In this document: positions 27,474-34,534 of the stretch, piece by piece
Numbering within the stretch: position 1 is the stretch's first letter
Layout of the letters: each line of letters opens with the position of its first letter
Assembly (NCBI GenBank): GCA_001595915.1
Contig: LSSG01000070.1
Span: 1 to 34,534 of the forward strand
DNA: 34,534 nucleotides
DNA from: Thermoplasmatales archaeon SG8-52-3
GTDB lineage: Archaea > Thermoplasmatota > E2 > DHVEG-1
Direction of reading: 5' to 3'
Made by a program: the position numbers and the translations under genes
Notes under the pieces: model-generated
What the model saw: only the letters and a program-made list of their open reading frames with translations
What the model was told of the DNA's origin: nothing
Database searches by the model: none

Positions 27474-28610
27474 TTATATGTTATATGGTTCTTCCTGTGG
27501 ATTCATATCATAGGCTCGAAATGAAACACCTCTTATGCTTTTTGGAAACATCTTAAAGAATGGGATATCAAATTTTAATCCTATCCAGTCGTCCCAATAG
27601 TTTGAATCCCAAGTGTTACGAAAAGATGCAACATATCTGGCATTTCTACGGTTTCCTATAAAATTGTTCATCTCAATTATGTTTTCGTTACTAAACATAA
27701 AATATAAACCTTCTATAGTATTATCTTTGAAATTATTACTGCTTATAATATTCTTACCACCATTAGATACCTTCATACCTGCGTTATTACCTGTTACATT
27801 GTTTCCGGTTATTTCATTAGTTGTTGTTAGTACCCCTTCAATTAATATTCCTTCTCTTTCATTATTAATTACATTATTTCCAGAAATTGTATTCTGACTG
27901 CTGCTTCCAGCAAGTTGTATACCTCCAAAGTTATTTTCAACTGTGTTATCAAGGATATCATTTTGTTTACTGACAGCCTCAAGTGATATTCCAAAATCTC
28001 CATTTTCTGTAATTGTATTTCCAGATATAATATTACGATCAGATTCTTGTAATAAAATTCCCTCAAACTCGTTATTTGATATTATATTGTCAATAATTGT
28101 TATTTTAGTACTAGTTGCTTGAAGATAAATGCCATAGGAACTATCTTCTACTTTATTATTTGAAATTATGCAATCTTCCATAAGTGGATAAACTAATATT
28201 CCATCTTGTCCATCAGCAGTTCCACTTATTGTAAAACCACTTATTTCAGCATTTTTTGCAGAAATCCGGACTGCATGATCCTGTCCACTAATACCATTAA
28301 TAACAGTTGTGTCTTTATTTTCACCAATAACACTTATTTGCTTGTTTATTCGAATATTTTCTTGATATGGTGATGAATCATCAAAAACAAATACGGTATC
28401 ACCATTTATTGCGTCATCTATTGCCTCTTGAATAGTTGAATAATTACCACTTCCATTTCCACCAACATATAATACATTTCCAAGAGGATTACCTAAAACA
28501 CCTATATTTTTCTTTACTGGAACTCCGCTACTCATTGGTATAATGCAAAGACCAATAAATAGAAATGCTATGGTAAAAACCAAACTCATTCTAATTTTTT
28601 TATTTTCCAT
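27474..28610 (-). CDS. Secreted NosD-like parallel beta-helix protein
   Basis: Signal peptide; NVLYVGGNGSGNYSTIQEAIDDAINGDTVFVFDDSSPYQENI; beta-helix rungs; C-terminal FRNTWDSNYWDDWIG..FPKSIRG; SD GGGAGGTAAC. Confidence 0.87.
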   Translation of the reverse strand: MENKKIRMSLVFTIAFLFIGLCIIPMSSGVPVKKNIGVLGNPLGNVLYVGGNGSGNYSTIQEAIDDAINGDTVFVFDDSSPYQENIRINKQISVIGENKDTTVINGISGQDHAVRISAKNAEISGFTISGTADGQDGILVYPLMEDCIISNNKVEDSSYGIYLQATSTKITIIDNIISNNEFEGILLQESDRNIISGNTITENGDFGISLEAVSKQNDILDNTVENNFGGIQLAGSSSQNTISGNNVINNEREGILIEGVLTTTNEITGNNVTGNNAGMKVSNGGKNIISSNNFKDNTIEGLYFMFSNENIIEMNNFIGNRRNARYVASFRNTWDSNYWDDWIGLKFDIPFFKMFPKSIRGVSFRAYDMNPQEEPYNI

Positions 28611-28725
28611 TTTTTGTTACCTCCCTAAATATTATAATTAGAGTTTAAAATAAAAAGTTTTTCATTATAATTAGAAATTAAAAATTTAGCTAAAAAGGAT
28701 TTTATATGTTTAATGTATTTATATC

Positions 28726-28848
28726 ATGAAGATGGGATGTATGCTGAAATTCAAAATAATTGTTTCTAATCTTAAAAATATACATATTTCTAAAAATTTG
28801 AATAATCTAATTTTAAATACTTTTGGTTGTGTAAGAAATGGTTTCTGA
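28726..28848 (+). CDS. Possible short upstream ORF overlapping the start of the large histidine kinase
   Basis: Translation: MKMGCMLKFKIIVSNLKNIHISKNLNNLILNTFGCVRNGF*. Stop TGA at 28846-28848 overlaps the kinase ATG at 28838. Confidence 0.25.
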   Translation: MKMGCMLKFKIIVSNLKNIHISKNLNNLILNTFGCVRNGF

Positions 28849-31800
28849 ACCAGATATTATAAAAATATTGAAAGAAGAAGAAAAATTAGGAAAATTATAT
28901 TCTAATAATACAATGACAGATCAAGAATTAGAGATATTTAGTCCTCCTGATAAAGACATTCATAATATTTCTACATTTAAATATGAAAAATCAGATTTTA
29001 ATAATTATGATGAAAAAATATCTGATAATTATAATAAAATTTTTTCCGATTTAATGGAAATAATTAATTTCACAGAAAAGGTTTCTTTAAGTTTACATGG
29101 TGATTTATCACAAAAAGAAATAATTGATATTATAATAAATGAATTTAAAAAATCTGAAAAATATACTGGTAGCATTTTATTTTTATCAGAAGACGGTAAA
29201 AATCTTGATATTGTAGGTACTTCTAGTGAAGCTAAAAAATTCAAAAGAGCAGAAAGAATTTCTGGATATAAAATTAAGAACTATAAAATATCACTTGATA
29301 AATCAAAAATTTACAGTCAAGTAATATATGAAGGAAAAACTGTAGAATTTAAGATAATTGAACTATTGGAGGAAGTTTTACCTAAAAAAATAGCTTATAT
29401 TATTTCTAAAACTCTCAATTTTGATAAAAATGTTCATATTGCTACACCTTTGGAACTTGATGGTAAAATTATTGGAGCTTTTGCAATGAGTTCCACTATT
29501 CTACATAATTATTTCATACCTTCAGTAAAAAATCTTGCAATACATATTTCTAGATCACTAGAACATGCAAAGCATATTATTGATAAAAAAAATACTGAAA
29601 AAATTTTGTCTGAATCAGAACAAATCCATAGAACAATGAAGCAAAAATCTCCTTTGGGAATTTTTACTGTTAATACTAAAGGTATTGTAACATCATGTAA
29701 CGAAGCTTTTATAAAAATGGCAGGATACTCAAGGGAAGAACTTGTCGGTAAAAATATTGTCAATTTTCCAACTTTACGTAAAAGAGAGATTCCAAAATAT
29801 TTGAAAATTTTTAAGTCGATTATCAAAGGTGAAGTACCAAAACCCTTTAAATTCAATTGGATAAATAAATCTGGTATAGTTTGTACTGGGGAGCTTTTTA
29901 TTAGTTTGATAAAAATTGATAACAAAATAACTGGTATTCAAGCAATTATAAAGGATATTTCTGAAACTCAAGAAACAAAAGCCAAACTAAGGGAAACTGA
30001 AGAGAGATATAATTCCTTATTTGAAAGTTCTATGGATTTAGTTTATATCTGTGATTTTAAAGGAAATTTTATAGATGCAAATAAAGCAGCATTAGAAAAG
30101 CTTGGATATGAGTATAATGATATAAAATCTCTAAGTTTCTCATCTATAATTGAAAATAAACAGTTAATTAAAGCGTATAATGTTATTAGAGAATTAAAAA
30201 AAATCGGCTATCAAAAAAGCGTTCGGGAATTTAAATTAAGGAAAAAAAATGGTGAGTTTCTATATGTGGAATCAATCAGTTCATTAATTTATCGTGATGG
30301 AAAACCTTATGCGGTTATAGGAATAGCTAGAGATATAACTGACCGAAAAATAACTGAACTTAAAATTAAAGATAGAACAGAAGAATTGGAACTTATAAAT
30401 CTTGTAAATAAAGCAATTATTACTAATCAGAATATAGAAAAAATTTTTGAATTGATTTCAAAAGAAACTGGAAGAATTTTCAACTCTTATAATGCAACAA
30501 TTTACTTGCTTTCAAAAAACAAACAATTTTTATTATTGAAACAATCTGGATTAAATGATAAAGATAAAAAAAATATTCAAAAATTAACTGGGATTGACTT
30601 TAATGATTTTAAAATTTCATTAAATAAAGATAGTATTTATTTGAATGCCATTAAAAATCAAAAACCAATACTAATAAATGATAGAGAAGAAATTTTAGAT
30701 ATGGTAAGAATTACAACAGATAGTAAGTTTCTAAAAAGATTTGCACCTCTAATTGTAAAAAAATTAAACCTCAAATCTACAATGTTAATACCATTAATAA
30801 CTGATAATAAGAGTATCGGTGTAATTGATATTTCTCGTGATACTTATTTTACTGAAATAGATATAAAACGTTTTGAAAATATTGCAAAGCAACTTGTAAT
30901 TGCTATAGATAAAATTATTTTAAAGGAATCTAAAGAATTAAGTGAAGAAAAATATCGCCATTTATATGAAAGATTAAGAGATGCTTCAGCAACTGTAGAT
31001 ATGGATGGGAGAATTATTGAATATAATTCAATATTTCTAAACATGCTTGGCTACAAACCTGATGAAATAGCTGAACTTACATATGAAGATATTACGCCAA
31101 AAAAATGGCATGTGATGGAAAAAAATATAATAAAAGAGCAAGTTCTTAAACAAGGATTTTCAGAATTATATGAAAAGGAATATATTCGAAAAGATGGAAC
31201 AATACTACCAATAGAATTAACAACATATTTGCTAAAAGATAAATATGATAATCCAACGGGTATGTGGGCGATTATCAGAGATATAACAGAAAGGAAAAAA
31301 TATGAAAAAAATATTTTGGACTCAAGAGAATATTTTCAAACTTTGTTTAATAAAATAATAGATCCAGTTGCGATAGTAGATTATAAAGGAAAAATTTTAG
31401 AAATAACAGATAAAGTGACTGAAATTACTGGTTTTACTCGCGATGATTTAGTTGGAAAAAATTTTTTATTAACAAAATTTGCCAGTAAAAAAACAAAATC
31501 AATTTTAATTGAAAATTTAATAAAAAGAATGACAGGAGAAAAAGTTTCGCCATATGAAATTGAAATATTAAAAAAAGAAGGGGGAATAGTACCTGTTGAA
31601 ATTAATGCAGCAAAAATTGATTATTTTGGAAAAAGAGCTGATATGGTAGTTTTTAGAGATATTTCCGAGCGCAAATATGCTGTTCAGCAATTAAAGGAAT
31701 CTGAGGAAAGATTTAGAAAAATTGTTGAACTTGCTCCTGATGGAATAATAACTGTAAATATTAAAGGAATTGTTAATTCATGTAATCCAGCTTTTTTAAA

Positions 31801-32854
31801 TATGACTGGATATACAAAAGAAGAAATTGTTGGTAAGCATATTTCACATCTTCCTACAATGAATAAAAGAGATATTCCAAAATATTTGACAATTTTCGGA
31901 TCGCTTTTAAGAGGAAATAAACTTCAATCATATGAATTTCAATGGATTCATAAAAATGGGACTTATCATTATGCTGAAGCTCGAGCTAGTTTACTGAAAG
32001 AGGGTAGTAAAATTATTGGTATGCAATCAATATTAAGAGATATTACAGAACAAAAAAAGGCACAAAAAGAACTTAACGAAGCACATGAAAGATTGAAAAA
32101 TATGAACGAAGAACTTGAGAAAAAGGTTGAAGAAAGGACTGCTGAAATAAACAAATTGTTAAAACAGAAAGATGAGTTTATTAATCAGCTTGGACATGAT
32201 TTAAAAAATCCATTGACTCCTATAACAAATTTACTTCCTCTTATAAAAGACAAAGTAAATGATGATCAAATACTTGACCAATTAAAAATAATTATGAGAA
32301 ATGTCGATTTTATGAAAAATCTTGTCATAAAAACAATAGAACTTGCTAAACTTAATTCGCCAAACACTGAGTTTAATATGGATATTACAAATCTAACAAA
32401 TGAGATTGATATTGCAATTGAAAAGAATATGACAATGTTAAAAGATTATAATATGGAAATTATTAAAAATATTAATGAAAAAATTATTGTTCGAGCAGAT
32501 AAGCTTAGATTGGGAGAACTATTTGATAATGTTATAACAAATGCAGTAAAATATAGTCCTAAAGGTGGAACTATAACATTTGACGTTGAGGATTCTGGAG
32601 AATTTATAAAAGTATCAATTAAGGATTCAGGCATTGGTTTAAATGAAGAACAAAAAAAGCATATATTTGATGAATTCTACAAGGTGGATAAATCTAGACA
32701 TGATTTTGAATCATCAGGTCTTGGTTTAACTATTTGTAAACGTATTGTTGAAAAACATGGAGGTCGCATTTGGGCGGAAAGCATGGGAAATTTAAAGGGA
32801 ACAACTATAAATTTTACAATTCCTAAGACCTCAAATAAATTAACTATAAAATGA
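28838..32854 (+). CDS. Multi-sensor (PAS/GAF) histidine kinase, 1338 aa
   Basis: Several PAS/PAC units; two GAF-like segments; H-box KDEFINQLGHDLKNPLTPI, N-box DNVITNAVKYSP, G1 DSGIGL, G2 SSGLGLTICKRIVEKHGG. Confidence 0.92.
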   Translation: MVSEPDIIKILKEEEKLGKLYSNNTMTDQELEIFSPPDKDIHNISTFKYEKSDFNNYDEKISDNYNKIFSDLMEIINFTEKVSLSLHGDLSQKEIIDIIINEFKKSEKYTGSILFLSEDGKNLDIVGTSSEAKKFKRAERISGYKIKNYKISLDKSKIYSQVIYEGKTVEFKIIELLEEVLPKKIAYIISKTLNFDKNVHIATPLELDGKIIGAFAMSSTILHNYFIPSVKNLAIHISRSLEHAKHIIDKKNTEKILSESEQIHRTMKQKSPLGIFTVNTKGIVTSCNEAFIKMAGYSREELVGKNIVNFPTLRKREIPKYLKIFKSIIKGEVPKPFKFNWINKSGIVCTGELFISLIKIDNKITGIQAIIKDISETQETKAKLRETEERYNSLFESSMDLVYICDFKGNFIDANKAALEKLGYEYNDIKSLSFSSIIENKQLIKAYNVIRELKKIGYQKSVREFKLRKKNGEFLYVESISSLIYRDGKPYAVIGIARDITDRKITELKIKDRTEELELINLVNKAIITNQNIEKIFELISKETGRIFNSYNATIYLLSKNKQFLLLKQSGLNDKDKKNIQKLTGIDFNDFKISLNKDSIYLNAIKNQKPILINDREEILDMVRITTDSKFLKRFAPLIVKKLNLKSTMLIPLITDNKSIGVIDISRDTYFTEIDIKRFENIAKQLVIAIDKIILKESKELSEEKYRHLYERLRDASATVDMDGRIIEYNSIFLNMLGYKPDEIAELTYEDITPKKWHVMEKNIIKEQVLKQGFSELYEKEYIRKDGTILPIELTTYLLKDKYDNPTGMWAIIRDITERKKYEKNILDSREYFQTLFNKIIDPVAIVDYKGKILEITDKVTEITGFTRDDLVGKNFLLTKFASKKTKSILIENLIKRMTGEKVSPYEIEILKKEGGIVPVEINAAKIDYFGKRADMVVFRDISERKYAVQQLKESEERFRKIVELAPDGIITVNIKGIVNSCNPAFLNMTGYTKEEIVGKHISHLPTMNKRDIPKYLTIFGSLLRGNKLQSYEFQWIHKNGTYHYAEARASLLKEGSKIIGMQSILRDITEQKKAQKELNEAHERLKNMNEELEKKVEERTAEINKLLKQKDEFINQLGHDLKNPLTPITNLLPLIKDKVNDDQILDQLKIIMRNVDFMKNLVIKTIELAKLNSPNTEFNMDITNLTNEIDIAIEKNMTMLKDYNMEIIKNINEKIIVRADKLRLGELFDNVITNAVKYSPKGGTITFDVEDSGEFIKVSIKDSGIGLNEEQKKHIFDEFYKVDKSRHDFESSGLGLTICKRIVEKHGGRIWAESMGNLKGTTINFTIPKTSNKLTIK

Positions 32855-32910
32855 TAAAAAAATATTTATAAACTAGATAGATTATAGAAAAAAAAAATTT
32901 GGGATGAACT

Positions 32911-33285
32911 ATGGTTAAAATAATGGTAGTTGATGATGATCCAGATCAGATATCCACTGTTAAATATGTATTAGAAAGTACAAATGATAATTATGAAGTG
33001 GTTGGAGCTAATGATGGAACGCAATGTCTTCAATTATTGAAAGATAAAAAGATACCTGACCTAATATTACTGGATATTATGATGCCTGTGATGAATGGAT
33101 GGGAGGTTTACAACCGATTAAAGGAAAATTTTTCATGGAAGAATATACCTGTTATATTTCTTACAGCAAGAACAGATAGAATAGCAAAAAATGCAGGTGG
33201 TTTTTTAGGTGATGATTATATCGAGAAACCTTTCAATAGAGAAGATCTTTTAAAAAGAATTGATAAGATTTTAAGAAAAAAATAA
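32911..33285 (+). CDS. Stand-alone response regulator receiver domain protein
   Basis: MVVDDDPDQ acidic pocket, LILLDIMMPVMNGWEV phosphoacceptor Asp, PVIFLTART, YIEKPF Lys; no output domain. Confidence 0.93.
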   Translation: MVKIMVVDDDPDQISTVKYVLESTNDNYEVVGANDGTQCLQLLKDKKIPDLILLDIMMPVMNGWEVYNRLKENFSWKNIPVIFLTARTDRIAKNAGGFLGDDYIEKPFNREDLLKRIDKILRKK

Positions 33286-33436
33286 AATTATTATCAAACA
33301 ATTTTTTTAAGATTTAAATATTAAAAATTTTTTTATTATAAAATTAATAAAATGCAAAAAATTTATAAATGTATAATAATTATAGTACACTAAATAAATT
33401 ATAGATTTAAACCACTTAAGAGGGAGGAAATTTACA

Positions 33437-34534
33437 ATGGCAAAAAGAAAATATGCAATATATAGAACGAGTTATAAAAATAAGCTGGTATTGACATCAA
33501 TCATTCTTTTTATGGGATTAATCGTCTCAAGTTTTGCGGTAGCAACAATAAATGTTAATCAATTTCAAACAAATTCATTTTTATTAAACCGCAATATAAT
33601 TAATGTTGAAAATCCTTTAATTGAAAAAAATTTACCATTCGATGACCCTGAACGAGATACTACTTGGGATGCAACAATTAATTTTGATGAACCTGGTAGT
33701 TATACAGATTATATTGTTTTTGGAGAGGCAACTGATGGTTCTGATGGGCAGGATAGTTATGATATACCAAATCCACCTCCGGGAATTCCACCTTTTATTG
33801 ATGCATACTTTACTACAAATCTATCAAGTCCATATAATACATTACTTCAAGAAATTAAATTCTATCCAGATACATACAAGGTCTGGAATTTCACTTCATT
33901 GTGGACTGGTAGTTCATCAACAACTATAACAATATCATGGGATCCTGATGAAGTAAATGCTAGTGAATATGATTCTGTTAATTTATATTTAGGTAAAATA
34001 GGAACTATATGGTATAATACAACTGTTGAAAATATGATAACAAATGATAATTATTCATATACGGCAGGGGCATATACTATTGCAACATTTAAGATAATAT
34101 GTATGGTTGATTTAGAACCTCCTGAAATTACTGATAATTCCCCTGGTTCAGGTACAACTGGTGATTCATATACCTTTAATGCTTCAATAATTGATAATTT
34201 ATTTGAAGCTAACGATTTGCTAGTAAAGGTAAATTGGTCACATGGTACTCTCTCAAGTAATGATACAATGAGCATTACAGGTGGAAATTATTTTGAAAAA
34301 ACTATTACTTTAGATGAATATAGTATTAGCGATTTAACATATCATTTTTATGCAATAGATGATGCAAAAGTTCCTAATGCAAATTATACTAGTCAATATT
34401 CCACAACTATTACTGATAATGATCCTCCTGTGATTACTGATGATAGTGGTGATGTTGGTGTTGGTACTGGTGATAGTGTTACTTTGTGGGTGACTGGTTC
34501 TGATAATATTGCTGTTGTTAGTGCTAATGTTTCT
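33437..34534 (+). CDS. Secreted Ig-like-domain protein, 3' truncated by window end (not in the ORF track)
   Basis: SD AGGGAGG then ATG; MAKRKYAIYRTSYKNKLVLTSIILFMGLIVSSFAVATINVNQF...; module PPEITDNSPGSGTTGDSYTFNASIIDN similar to the 5519..7912 protein; open to the last base in the window. Confidence 0.8.
   Translation, partial: MAKRKYAIYRTSYKNKLVLTSIILFMGLIVSSFAVATINVNQFQTNSFLLNRNIINVENPLIEKNLPFDDPERDTTWDATINFDEPGSYTDYIVFGEATDGSDGQDSYDIPNPPPGIPPFIDAYFTTNLSSPYNTLLQEIKFYPDTYKVWNFTSLWTGSSSTTITISWDPDEVNASEYDSVNLYLGKIGTIWYNTTVENMITNDNYSYTAGAYTIATFKIICMVDLEPPEITDNSPGSGTTGDSYTFNASIIDNLFEANDLLVKVNWSHGTLSSNDTMSITGGNYFEKTITLDEYSISDLTYHFYAIDDAKVPNANYTSQYSTTITDNDPPVITDDSGDVGVGTGDSVTLWVTGSDNIAVVSANVS

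Noticed and set aside
33621-33929. 102-aa plus-strand ORF
   Set aside because: In a different frame from the signal-peptide-bearing 33437..34534 reading frame, which has an SD and clear Ig-like modules.

Overview
AT-rich, gene-dense window that reads as archaeal, probably Thermoplasmatota-like. This is inferred from gene content (NosD/PKD/DUF2341 surface proteins, bifunctional phosphoglucose/phosphomannose isomerase, a UDP-epimerase-like L-threonine dehydrogenase, TspO-like protein) and was not tested. Left part: pyridoxamine-phosphate-oxidase-like protein, SOUL heme-binding protein, UbiA prenyltransferase, TspO-like protein. Middle (about 3.1-18.0 kb): a surface/secretome island of NosD-type beta-helix, PKD, DUF2341/LamG, purple-acid-phosphatase-like and alpha/beta-hydrolase proteins, plus an Lrp/AsnC-type regulator and an unlisted 48-aa zinc ribbon. 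Right-middle: unlisted 2x[4Fe-4S] ferredoxin, feoA-feoB-dtxR iron operon with two palindromic operator-like sites, class I aldolase, threonine dehydrogenase-like protein, metF/metV, and phosphoglucose/phosphomannose isomerase. Right end: a kinase-less PAS protein, another NosD protein, a 1338-aa PAS/GAF histidine kinase with a stand-alone receiver, and a secreted protein cut by the window edge. The most interesting candidates are two families of shared C-terminal tails on the secreted proteins (putative sorting or anchoring signals), the TTTAGGCATGCCTAAA operator pair at feoA, and an uninterpreted 770-bp intergenic region with a possible structured RNA. No CRISPR array, tRNA, rRNA or transposon was recognised.
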